Of a stretch of DNA of 64,000 bases, positions 15,349 to 22,510 are shown one piece after another. The notes beneath the pieces were generated by a model. That model was not told where the DNA came from. It saw only the letters and a program-made list of their open reading frames with translations, and ran no database searches. A program made the position numbers and the translations under genes. The DNA is from Altererythrobacter sp. B11 (GTDB lineage Bacteria; Pseudomonadota; Alphaproteobacteria; Sphingomonadales; Sphingomonadaceae), in the NCBI RefSeq assembly GCF_003569745.1, contig NZ_AP018498.1, positions 2,145,001-2,209,000 on the forward strand, written 5' to 3'. Each line of letters begins with the position of its first letter. Position 1 is the first letter of the stretch.

Positions 15349-15623
15349 TTATTGTAGGGCTTGATCGGCGGGCCCTCGGCAAGTGCAGCTTCGGCCATGC
15401 CCCGCCATTTCTCTCGCGGGCAATCGCAGGCGGCGAGCATCGCTTCGCTCGGTTCGAACTCAGTGAGGATCAGACGAGCAATGTCGATGTAGCGGGTCCA
15501 GGCCGCGTGCGGATTGCGAACGCCGAAGGCCACCAGCGCATCCTCTTCAGCCGTCACGATCTCGTCAGGATCGGCTCCGAGCCCCGTGGCGACCAGGCGC
15601 GCGATTTGTTCAACTGGGGTCAT
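15339..15623 (-). CDS. Hypothetical protein
   Basis: A 94-residue protein. The ATG at 15623 is chosen since GGAAAGG lies about ten bases upstream; the frame is open to 15674 at the 5' side. It opens MTPVEQIARLVATGLGADPD and contains AWTRYIDIARLILTEFEPSE and CDCPREKWRGMAEAALAEG, an all-helical pattern. Such small proteins occur beside integrases in Sphingomonadales prophages. No function recognised. It is divergent from the first integrase, with about 110 bp between them. Confidence 0.5.
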   Translation of the reverse strand: MTPVEQIARLVATGLGADPDEIVTAEEDALVAFGVRNPHAAWTRYIDIARLILTEFEPSEAMLAACDCPREKWRGMAEAALAEGPPIKPYNNGG

Positions 15624-15733
15624 CTTCACGCGCCTTTCCAACGGGCCACAGGTTCTAGCGCACGGCGGAGCCATCGGGAACCCGCCGAAGGATTTTGCGG
15701 CTAACTACGCCCTTAATAGTACAGGAAAATTTG

Positions 15734-16912
15734 ATGCTCACCAACGCCGCGGCAAAAGCCGCTGGCGCGCAGGCGCGCGCATATAAACTGTTCGACGTCG
15801 GCGGCCTGTTCCTGTTCGTGGCGCCGACCGGGCTGAAGAGCTGGCGGCTGAAGTATCGCTTCGCCGGCCGCGAGAAGCTGCTCACGATCGGCCGGTTTCC
15901 GGAGCTCAGCCTCGCCCAGGCGCGCATGCGTCGGGAGGAAGCGAAGGAGATCCTGCGCAGTGGCGCGGATCCCGGGGCCCGGGCTTCCTCGACCGACACC
16001 GGCCAGACACTCGAGCAGCTCGCCCGCTCGTGGTTTCGGCACAATCTGCCGGGCTGGTCACCGGCACATGCCGATGATGTGCTTGGCAGCCTGGAGCGCG
16101 ACGTGTTTCCCGAGCTCGGCAGGCGCGCGGCCGGGGCGATTGAGCCGCCCGAGCTGCTCGCCGCATTGCGTGCTGTGGAAGGGCGAGGGCGCCTGACCAC
16201 GGCACAGCGCGTCCGCCAGCGCCTGTCGGAGATTTTCGCCTTCGGAATCGCGGAGGGCCTGGTGACGGTGAACCCCGCGGCGAGCCTCGGCGCGGCGCTG
16301 CGCGACGCGCCGCCAGCGACTCCGCACCCCGCGCTGCTGGCGATCGAGGATTGCCGGGCGCTCCTGGGCGCCTGCGAGGCGAGTTGCGCGGCCCGCGCAA
16401 CGGTGCTGGCCTCTCGCTTCCTGGCGCTGACGGCGGTGCGTCTCGACGCGGTGCGGGGGGCGCGGTGGGACGAGATCGAGGATCTGGATGGCGCGGCGCC
16501 GCTGTGGCGCGTGCCGCCGGCGCGCATGAAGCTGGCCCGCGCGAAGAAGAACGAGCCGCGGTTCGAGCACCTGGTGCCGCTTTCGCGCGCTGCGGTGGCG
16601 GTGCTGCGCGAGGCGCAGCCCTCTGCCGGGCTCATCTTCGCCGGACGGGGCGGGACGGCGCCGGTCGGCGAGGGCGCGATCAATGCACTCTACAAGCGGT
16701 TGGGTTATGGAGGCCGCCATGTTCCGCATGGCTGGCGATCGAGCTTCTCGACCATACTCAACGAGCAGCTGGGCGAGGGGTGGCGCACCACCATCGACCT
16801 CGCGCTGGCACATAGCGCGAAGGGGAAGGTTGAAGCGGCTTACAATCGCGCGCAGCTGCTCGATCGGCGCCGGGAGCTCTTCGAGCGCTGGGGCGAGATG
16901 CTCACCGCCTAG
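15734..16912 (+). CDS. Tyrosine recombinase / integrase (first copy)
   Basis: A 392-residue site-specific recombinase. The ATG at 15734 follows AGGAAA; the open frame reaches 15695. The N-terminal 90 residues are a DUF4102-type arm-binding domain (YKLFDVGGLFLFVAPTGLKS, RFAGREKLLTIGRFPELSLA). A core-binding helical domain follows, then the catalytic domain with ALTAVRLDAVRGARWDEI (Arg), RMKLARAKK (Lys), HVPHGWRSSFSTI (His-x-x-Arg) and LALAHSAKGKVEAAYNRA (His and Tyr). All six catalytic positions appear intact. No tRNA lies nearby. It is clearly related to the second integrase 3 kb downstream. Confidence 0.85.
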   Translation: MLTNAAAKAAGAQARAYKLFDVGGLFLFVAPTGLKSWRLKYRFAGREKLLTIGRFPELSLAQARMRREEAKEILRSGADPGARASSTDTGQTLEQLARSWFRHNLPGWSPAHADDVLGSLERDVFPELGRRAAGAIEPPELLAALRAVEGRGRLTTAQRVRQRLSEIFAFGIAEGLVTVNPAASLGAALRDAPPATPHPALLAIEDCRALLGACEASCAARATVLASRFLALTAVRLDAVRGARWDEIEDLDGAAPLWRVPPARMKLARAKKNEPRFEHLVPLSRAAVAVLREAQPSAGLIFAGRGGTAPVGEGAINALYKRLGYGGRHVPHGWRSSFSTILNEQLGEGWRTTIDLALAHSAKGKVEAAYNRAQLLDRRRELFERWGEMLTA

Positions 16913-17229
16913 GACGATTTGCCGTGATCCCGCCCCTTGTAGGGCGAGATGTAAGCGGGTGAATCGATTGCGTCGGCAAGCTCAAGCTCCGGGAATTCGG
17001 CGATGCAGCGGGCAGCGTCCTCAATGCGCCGGAAATGAAGGGCGAAGGCGCTGCCGATCAGGCAGGAAGAGCTGTGCTGCGCGCAGGCGCCGGACCCGAT
17101 CTGATGGATCATCCAATCGTGCAGCCGATAGGACACTTCGCCGATGCCCCCCGGTGGAACGCGGAAGCGGATCCGGATGGGGAAGGCGAGTTCGTCGTAT
17201 TTCGACTGCTGGATGGAGCGGCGGGGCAT
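16909..17229 (-). CDS. Hypothetical phage protein
   Basis: A 106-residue protein on the minus strand, with its stop overlapping the end of the first integrase by 4 bp. It starts MPRRSIQQSKYDELAFPIRI and contains WMIHQIGSGACAQHSSSC and FRRIEDAARCIAEFPELELA. The even composition and lack of strand-shadow bias suggest a real gene. The ribosome site is weak. No family recognised. Confidence 0.5.
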   Translation of the reverse strand: MPRRSIQQSKYDELAFPIRIRFRVPPGGIGEVSYRLHDWMIHQIGSGACAQHSSSCLIGSAFALHFRRIEDAARCIAEFPELELADAIDSPAYISPYKGRDHGKSS

Positions 17230-17286
17230 GGGCCTATGGGCGCCGCTCCGGCGAGTCGGGTCAAGCGTTATGTTCGTGTGATGTTC

Positions 17287-17397
17287 TCACGAGATCAGAG
17301 GCCAGATGTATTGCGCGAGGCAGATGATCCACCCGGCCACGATGAAGCTGGCCTCGACCTTGAGAAGCAGGGAGCTCCGCGCACTTTCACGGGGCAT
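17287..17397 (-). CDS. Possible 36-residue membrane peptide
   Basis: A very short frame starting at ATG 17397, which overlaps the last 11 bp of the SRAP gene, and ending at 17287. The product has a basic-polar start (MPRESARSSLLLKVEA) followed by one hydrophobic segment (SFIVAGWIICLAQYIWPLIS) that reaches the C terminus. This is the layout of small single-span phage peptides. The evidence is only the composition and the overlap; it could be chance. Confidence 0.3.
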   Translation of the reverse strand: MPRESARSSLLLKVEASFIVAGWIICLAQYIWPLIS

Positions 17398-18004
17398 TGC
17401 GGCGCGCCGTCCAGAGTTCGTCCGTGCGGCGAATAGCCATGGCGCCCCGATAGGGCGTGCATAAGCCGCGGGCTTCCTCGACCGATCCATCCGTCCAGCG
17501 GCGCCAGTCGTCCTGGTGCAGCAGCACCGGCATGCGATCATGGACCGTGGCGACGACACCGTCCGCCTCGGTCATGACCATGGAGTAGGCCGAGCCCCAT
17601 TCGTCGGTTTCGCGCCAGATGCCGGCGGCCGCGAAGATCGCCTGATCGGGCAGGGTGAACCAGCTGCGCGTTTTCGCGCCGGCCGGGCCTTCCGCCTCGG
17701 CAAATTCGGTGATGGGTATCAGGCACCGCCGCTCGGCGAAGCTGTAGCGCCACATGAAGCTGTCTAGCTTGTCGCTGCGGGTGTTGTTCACGGGCCTGGG
17801 CTTGAGCAGCGCGCCGGTGCGCTTGCTCTTCATGGCCAGCGGAAAGCCCCACACCATCGAGCGCAATTCGCCGCCGGCGACGACCAGGCCGGGATAGCCG
17901 GGATAGATCTCCGCTGGAACGTTTGCCGTCGGCGCCGCGCCGATCGTGCCGAAGAGCTTGGCGACCTCCGAGCCCGCGCGATCCATCCGATAGAGATTGC
18001 ACAT
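17387..18004 (-). CDS. SRAP-family (YedK/HMCES-like) abasic-site protein
   Basis: A 205-residue protein. The start at 18004 is set by the family's invariant MCN opening, where Cys2 becomes the N-terminal residue and forms the covalent link with abasic sites in single-stranded DNA; GGGGGAA precedes it. Other family elements: VWGFPLAMK (the W-G-L/F-x-P motif), NTRSDKLDSFMWRYSFAERRCLIPITEFAE (N-A/T-R-x-E ... RC-L-x-P-x-x-G/E-F-Y/A-E) and MPVLLHQDDWRRW (M-P-x-x-L). It shields abasic sites at stalled forks. Here it lies between two integrases, beside a DNA adenine methylase. Confidence 0.85.
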   Translation of the reverse strand: MCNLYRMDRAGSEVAKLFGTIGAAPTANVPAEIYPGYPGLVVAGGELRSMVWGFPLAMKSKRTGALLKPRPVNNTRSDKLDSFMWRYSFAERRCLIPITEFAEAEGPAGAKTRSWFTLPDQAIFAAAGIWRETDEWGSAYSMVMTEADGVVATVHDRMPVLLHQDDWRRWTDGSVEEARGLCTPYRGAMAIRRTDELWTARRNAP

Positions 18005-18141
18005 ACGAAATTCCCCCGGCCCGCCAGTGAGGCGGGAGCGGGGGCTTCCGGGCGCCAACCCGGAAAACCGACGAGATTGGGCCTCGCCGCGACACAGTTG
18101 GCCGACTGGCCGCCCCGCACCCGCGCATACGGGCGGGGCCT

Positions 18142-18987
18142 ATGGAGCGTTTTCAGAAGATGGAGTCAATTCAGCAAGTTCGCCCGGTTTCCCCTGCTGC
18201 CGGCTATCAGGGGGGCAAGCGCAATCTCGCCCGCAGGATTTGCGCGATCATCGACCGCACCGAGCACGATGGCTATGCTGAGCCGTTCGTGGGCATGGGC
18301 GGAATCTTCCTGCGCCGGTCCACGCGGCCGCGCACCGAGGCGATCAACGATATCTCGGCCGACGTGGCGAACTTCTTCCGCGTGCTGCAGGAGCACTATC
18401 CCTATTTCATCGACATGCTGCGCTGGCGGGTGGCGAGCCGTCATGAATTCGATCGCCTCGCGGCGCTGGCGCCGGAAAGGCTGACGGATCTGCAGCGCGC
18501 CGCGCGCTTCCTCTACCTGCAGCGGCTCGCCTTTGGCGGAAAGATCGTCGGCCGCAGCTTCGGCGTGGATTCGCGCGCCGGCGCGCGCTTCAACATCACG
18601 AAGCTCGAGCCGATGCTGGCGGATCTGCACGAGCGCCTGGCCGGCGTGATCATCGAGCAGTTGCCCTTCGCCAGGTTCATCGCGCGCTACGACCGGCCGG
18701 GCATGTTGTTCTATCTCGATCCGCCGTATTTCGGCTGCGAGGATGACTACGGCGCCGGCGTATTCGATCGCGAGGATTTCGAGCAGCTGGCGCAGGTGCT
18801 CGCCGGCGCGCGCGGCAAATTCCTTCTCTCGATCAACGACACGCCGGAGATCCGCGCGGTGTTTTCCGCCTTCAACATGCAGGAGGTGGCAACGACCTAC
18901 ACGATCTCCAGCGCGGCGGCCGGATCGGGCAAGCGCGTGGGTGAGCTGCTGATCAGCAATTTCGCCCTGGACGCAATCGCCACGTAG
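18142..18987 (+). CDS. DNA adenine methylase (Dam/D12 class)
   Basis: A 281-residue N6-adenine methyltransferase of the D12 (alpha) class. It shows the AdoMet motif in the form GYQGGKRNLARRI (F/Y-x-G-G-K, about residues 21-33), then YAEPFVGMGGIF (E-P-F-x-G-x-G), and the catalytic LDPPYFG (D-P-P-Y, about residues 192-198). The start could be 18142 or the internal ATG at 18160. It is divergent from the SRAP gene. No restriction partner is nearby, so it is probably a solitary phage methylase protecting phage DNA or affecting gene expression. The target sequence cannot be read from the protein. Confidence 0.85.
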   Translation: MERFQKMESIQQVRPVSPAAGYQGGKRNLARRICAIIDRTEHDGYAEPFVGMGGIFLRRSTRPRTEAINDISADVANFFRVLQEHYPYFIDMLRWRVASRHEFDRLAALAPERLTDLQRAARFLYLQRLAFGGKIVGRSFGVDSRAGARFNITKLEPMLADLHERLAGVIIEQLPFARFIARYDRPGMLFYLDPPYFGCEDDYGAGVFDREDFEQLAQVLAGARGKFLLSINDTPEIRAVFSAFNMQEVATTYTISSAAAGSGKRVGELLISNFALDAIAT

Positions 18988-19044
18988 CATCCGCGAGAGG
19001 GGCGAGGGTGGCACGACCCTTGCCCCTCAGCCCCTGCCGAGCTG

Positions 19045-19175
19045 CAGCCGGGCGCAGCCCGGCTGGTCCGCCGGTGCCTCCGGCGGTTGTTTGCTGGCCG
19101 TTCCGGCCGGTTGGGAGGCGTTCTGTGAAGAAGGCGGGGCGAAGCCCCAGCATGAGGGCGCCCTGGCGCCCTCAT
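19045..19175. repeat. Cluster of GC-rich hairpins between convergent genes
   Basis: The 200-bp convergent gap between the methylase and the winged-helix gene holds at least four inverted repeats in a row: a nine-bp stem at 19045-19065 (CAGCCGGGC with its complement), a seven-bp stem at 19068-19086 (CCGCCGG/CCGGCGG), a weaker one near 19096-19108 (GGCCG/CGGCC), and a perfect 11-bp stem with a two-base loop at 19152-19175 (ATGAGGGCGCC/GGCGCCCTCAT). The last could terminate either gene. The clustering is more than a single terminator needs. Confidence 0.6.
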
Positions 19176-19187
19176 TCCTTCTCCGGA

Positions 19188-20015
19188 TCAGTATGATCCC
19201 CCGGTTTCATCGCTCCCGCCGGATTCGCCCTTCGGCGATTCACGCCGGTCAACGGCCGCGGCAAGGCGCCGCAGGGTCTCGCCGATGAGGCGATCGCCGT
19301 TCCAGGTGAAGGCGTCGGCATATTCGCGGGCGGAGAGGCTGGCGAGCATGTGCTCGAACTCCTCTCGCTTGCGCCTGTGGCGATCCTCCTCGCAGGCGGG
19401 CGGCTTTCGTGTGCCGAGCAGGCGCGCGAGCCAGCCCTTCATCCCCTCGGGCACGAGGAGCGCGTAAGCGTTGCTTGCCTGCTCCACCCGCGGCCCACCC
19501 GGGACAGGATCCTTGATGGGCTGCGAGCGGCGCATCCAGTGCAGGAAGCCGTGCTTGCGCAGGCGGCACAGCGCTTCGTGGACGGCCGAATAGGCGCGGC
19601 CGATCGCGTCGGCGATCGTCCGGATCGCCGGCTCCAGTCGACCAGTGGTGTAATCGACTGTCGCATAGAGATGCTCGAGCACGGCAATGCCGACTTCGCC
19701 CAGCGCGCCATTTCGGGCGCCGGGCTCCACTTCACGCCTCTCCGAGCGCGTCCGCAGCTCGAATGCCTTTGCCGCCTTCAGCAGGGCTGCAGTCCAGCGC
19801 TTGCCGCTGCGAGCGGTCCCCCCGTTGATCGGCTTCCAGACGCGATCCTCGATCTGGCCAACGTAATAGCTGTTTCGCCAGACCGGCTCGCCGCTGCGCG
19901 GGCTGTCGCCCCGCTGCAGGAGCGCCTTTGTCTGCCGGTCCAGCTTCGTGCTGGTGATGGCCGCGGCAATCGCGCCGAAAGGCCGCGCGTCGAATGTTCC
20001 CCCGCGCGCGCTCAT
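19188..20015 (-). CDS. Winged-helix DNA-binding protein beside the integrase
   Basis: A 275-residue protein encoded 31 bp downstream of the second integrase on the same strand, so probably cotranscribed. The middle (about residues 105-160) reads as a winged helix: VGIAVLEHLYATVDYTTGRL then AIRTIADAIGRAYSAVHEAL and CRLRKHGFLHWMRRS, where the second helix and the K-H-G-F/L-x-x-W/R wing are typical of replication or regulatory wHTH domains. The N-terminal part is polar, the C-terminal part (about 215-275) helical and charged. It could be a replication initiator, an excision factor or a regulator; the sequence does not decide. Confidence 0.6.
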   Translation of the reverse strand: MSARGGTFDARPFGAIAAAITSTKLDRQTKALLQRGDSPRSGEPVWRNSYYVGQIEDRVWKPINGGTARSGKRWTAALLKAAKAFELRTRSERREVEPGARNGALGEVGIAVLEHLYATVDYTTGRLEPAIRTIADAIGRAYSAVHEALCRLRKHGFLHWMRRSQPIKDPVPGGPRVEQASNAYALLVPEGMKGWLARLLGTRKPPACEEDRHRRKREEFEHMLASLSAREYADAFTWNGDRLIGETLRRLAAAVDRRESPKGESGGSDETGGSY

Positions 20016-20046
20016 GAGCGGCCGCCTGCAGCTTTGGTGCGGGCCT

Positions 20047-21294
20047 CTAGGGCGTGAGGCTGTCCGGGGGCGGCAGGCCCTCCATCAGCAGATCGGCCCA
20101 TGCCTGCGCCAGCTCGCGCCGGCGGGGCATGTAGGCGGCGCGATTGTAGGCCGCCTCCACGCCATCCGGCACATGCGCCAGCATCAGGTCGATGATTTCC
20201 CGGTCGCGCTCGCGGTCCTCGACTGCAGCACGCTCGTTCATGATCGTGGAGAAGCTGGCGCGCCAGCCATGCGGCACATGCCGGCCACGCAGCCCTGCAT
20301 CGAGGTAGTGGCCGCTTAGCGTCGAATCGCTGATCGGTTTCCGCCGATCGCCGACGCCCGGGAAGAGCCATTTCGGGCTGGGGCTGGCTTCCATCGCAGC
20401 TTTCACCACTGCGACCGCCTGACGAGACAGCGGAATCACGAACTCGAAGCTCGCATCCTTCTTGCGCTCGCGGGTGAGCTTCATTTTCTCGGCGGGGATC
20501 CGCCACAGCGGTGCCTTGCCGTCGAGCTGCTCGAATTCGGAGCGCTCGGCCAACCTCAGAACGCCCGGCCGCGCTGCCGTCAAAGCCAGCAGGCGCGAAG
20601 CGAGCCGCGTGGCCCAATAGATGTCGGGCACGGCCTCGGTCTTCGTGATCGCGGCGCGGAGCTGCTCGATCTTCAGGATGGCCGGCCGCAGTTTCGGATC
20701 GGTCGGCTTCAATGCCTTGCGGATCACCGCCGCAGGATCCTGCTCGCAGATCCCCGAGGCGATGCCCCACACGAACACGTCGGAAATGTGCATGCGCACC
20801 CGATGTGCCATTTCCCGCGCGCCTCGCGTTTCGATGGCCCGGATCGCATCCAGCACCTGGGGCGGTGTCACCGAGGTGATCGGCAGCGCACCAATGCGGG
20901 GGAAGACGTCCGCCTCGAGCCGATCGAGGATCTGCTGCGCATAGCGGGGCGCCAGCGTGGCTTTCCGCTGCTCGTGCCAAGCGCGCGCGACCCGCTCGAA
21001 TGTGTCGAGCGCCGCAGTGGCCGCCATGACCTTCGAGCGCTTCTTCTCGGCAGACGGGTCCAGTCCCGCATCCAGCAGTTCGCGCGCCTGGTCTCTCGCT
21101 CTGCGCGCATCCGCTACTCCGACTGACGGATAGCGGCCGATCGTGAGCTTCTTTTCCTTGCCGTGGATGCGATACTTCCACAGCCAGGATTTCGTGCCGC
21201 TGGTCTTCACCAGCAGGTACAGGCCACCCGAGTCTGTGAGCTTGCGATCCTTCTCGCCCGGCTTCGCCTTCCGGCAGGCTGCATCGGTCAGCAA
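20047..21294 (-). CDS. Tyrosine recombinase / integrase (second copy, at tRNA-Asn)
   Basis: A 415-residue integrase with intact catalytic positions: TAARPGVLRLAERSEF (Arg), KMKLTRERKK (Lys), HVPHGWRASFSTIMNE (His-x-x-Arg) and MLAHVPDGVEAAYNRAAY (His, Tyr). The N-terminal arm-binding DUF4102 domain starts LTDAACRKAKPGEKDRKL. I choose the TTG at 21294, where family homology begins; an ATG at 21336 would add 14 residues (MQRPPLWGLVWGLG) that only translate a tandem repeat. It points away from tRNA-Asn, whose 3' end is about 140 bp upstream, the usual layout of a tRNA-targeted prophage or island integrase. Confidence 0.85.
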   Translation of the reverse strand: MLTDAACRKAKPGEKDRKLTDSGGLYLLVKTSGTKSWLWKYRIHGKEKKLTIGRYPSVGVADARRARDQARELLDAGLDPSAEKKRSKVMAATAALDTFERVARAWHEQRKATLAPRYAQQILDRLEADVFPRIGALPITSVTPPQVLDAIRAIETRGAREMAHRVRMHISDVFVWGIASGICEQDPAAVIRKALKPTDPKLRPAILKIEQLRAAITKTEAVPDIYWATRLASRLLALTAARPGVLRLAERSEFEQLDGKAPLWRIPAEKMKLTRERKKDASFEFVIPLSRQAVAVVKAAMEASPSPKWLFPGVGDRRKPISDSTLSGHYLDAGLRGRHVPHGWRASFSTIMNERAAVEDRERDREIIDLMLAHVPDGVEAAYNRAAYMPRRRELAQAWADLLMEGLPPPDSLTP

Positions 21295-21296
21295 AC

Positions 21297-21320
21297 CGAG
21301 CCCCCAAACGAGCCCCCAAA
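21297..21320. repeat. Perfect 12-bp tandem repeat at the integrase start
   Basis: CGAGCCCCCAAA occurs twice head to tail (21297-21308, 21309-21320). The second copy also forms a GCCCCC-AAAGT-GGGGGC hairpin with the following bases (to 21328). The tract lies immediately upstream of the chosen integrase start on the minus strand. It may bind integrase or influence its translation. Confidence 0.6.
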
Positions 21321-21334
21321 GTGGGGGCCTTTGC

Positions 21335-21423
21335 ATGCGAAGCTATGCGACAACATGCGCGCGAATTGCTGCGAAAAGCCCCGGTTTTGCAAGGCTTTTG
21401 CGCTTCGATGCGACAGTATGCGA
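21335..21423. repeat. 10-bp-spaced ATGCGA repeats, candidate integrase arm sites
   Basis: ATGCGA (or ATGCGC) begins at 21335, 21345 and 21355, and again at 21408 and 21418, always one helical turn apart within each group. The fullest shared word is ATGCGACA-RY-ATGCG, seen at 21345-21359 and 21408-21422. Between the two groups lies an AAAAGCC ... GGCTTTT inverted repeat (about 21375-21399). The set fills the space between the integrase and tRNA-Asn, where arm-type binding sites of a tyrosine integrase are expected. Confidence 0.6.
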
Positions 21424-21431
21424 GTGGAAAG

Positions 21432-21506
21432 TGGCTCCCCGAGTTGGATTCGAACCAACGACCAAGTGATTAACAGTCACCTACTCTACCGCTGAGCTAT
21501 CGGGGA
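21432..21506 (-). tRNA. tRNA-Asn (anticodon GTT)
   Basis: A complete 75-base tRNA with encoded CCA. The acceptor stem pairs TCCCCGA with TCGGGGA, the D arm is GCTCAGCGGTAGAGT, the anticodon loop is CTGTTAA giving anticodon GTT (Asn), and the T arm is GTTGG-TTCGAAT-CCAAC. Its 3' end points to the integrase, so the prophage lies directly downstream of it. This fits integration into the 3' part of the gene with the tRNA restored by the phage copy. Confidence 0.95.
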
Positions 21507-21614
21507 GCAGCCCAGAACCCGTATGTTCCGGGCAGGGGTGGGCCTATATGATTGGCCGGCGGCTTTGGCAAGCCCGTGTTTCGCGGAAAAACGCGGCTTT
21601 GCCGTGGTGCCGCT

Positions 21615-22421
21615 TCAATGGGCGAATTGCTCGGCTACGATCCGCTCGTCCAAGGCATGATGCGGGTCGAACAGCAGCGTCATTTCCAGTTCGCGGGCGA
21701 TCGCCAGCCGCACTTCGGCGACATCGCGATATTCGCGCATGTCGGCCACGGCGGAGACGGGTCGCTTGTCCGGTTCCAGCACGCGGAAGGTCACCTTCAT
21801 GCGGTCGGGCAGGATGGCTCCGCGCCAGCGGCGAGGGCGGAAGGGGCTGATCGGCGTGAGCGCCAGCATCTGCGAATCGAGCGGCAGGATCGGACCGTTG
21901 GCGGAATAATTATAGGCGGTAGAGCCCACCGGGGTGGACAGCAGCACACCGTCGCCCGCCAGTTCGGGAATGCGCACGCGGTCGTTCACGCTGATTTCGA
22001 TCTTGGCGGTTTGCCGCGTTTCACGCAGCAGCGAGACTTCGTTGATCGCATAGAAGCTCGCAGTTTCCCCGGCCTGGGTCACCACTTCCATTCCGAGTGG
22101 GGCGACGGCCACGCTGCGGGCGCGGGCGATTCGGTCCCGAATGCGGATCGCCTTCTGATAGCGGTTCATCAGGAAGCCGAAGGTCCCGAGATTCAGGCCA
22201 TAGGCGGGGATCACCCGATCCTGCCCGATCATGTCGTGCAGTGTGCGGAGCATGGAGCCATCGCCGCCGAGCACTACGGCAAGGTCCGCCTCTTCCAGCG
22301 GCACCCAGTCTTCCATCTCGCGCAGCGATTCCGCGGCGATTTGCGCCTTGGGCGCCGGCGACACAACCAGCGCTAGCTTCGCCCCTGCCAGGCCTTCCTC
22401 CGCGCTCGCGCTCGCTTTCAT
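21615..22421 (-). CDS. nadK: NAD kinase
   Basis: A 268-residue NAD kinase, which phosphorylates NAD to NADP in the cytoplasm. The start at 22421 (MKASASAEEGL) gives a normal family length; the open frame extends to 22520. Motifs: VVLGGDGSML (GGDG-S, residues 52-56), NLGTFGFL (N-x-G-x-x-G-F-L) and GDGVLLSTPVGSTAYNYSANG, the conserved catalytic and NAD-binding segment. It follows tRNA-Asn with the same orientation and is divergent from the EAL gene. This is the first clearly chromosomal gene to the right of the prophage. Confidence 0.93.
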   Translation of the reverse strand: MKASASAEEGLAGAKLALVVSPAPKAQIAAESLREMEDWVPLEEADLAVVLGGDGSMLRTLHDMIGQDRVIPAYGLNLGTFGFLMNRYQKAIRIRDRIARARSVAVAPLGMEVVTQAGETASFYAINEVSLLRETRQTAKIEISVNDRVRIPELAGDGVLLSTPVGSTAYNYSANGPILPLDSQMLALTPISPFRPRRWRGAILPDRMKVTFRVLEPDKRPVSAVADMREYRDVAEVRLAIARELEMTLLFDPHHALDERIVAEQFAH

Positions 22422-22510
22422 GGGGCACACACCTATGGGGCGCCGTCCCGATTTGCAACGCGGCTTGCGCATGGCGAGATTTGCGACCCGCAATGGGGCA
22501 TGGGCGGACG

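Noticed and set aside
21294-21336. The ATG at 21336 as start of the second integrase
   Set aside because: The added residues only translate the tandem repeat, there is no ribosome site before the ATG, and family similarity starts at the TTG at 21294. The longer form cannot be fully excluded.
1-21400. The region as a gene transfer agent rather than a prophage
   Set aside because: Two integrases, a full holin/endolysin/spanin cassette and a tRNA attachment site are features of a temperate phage; only the tail gene order is GTA-like.
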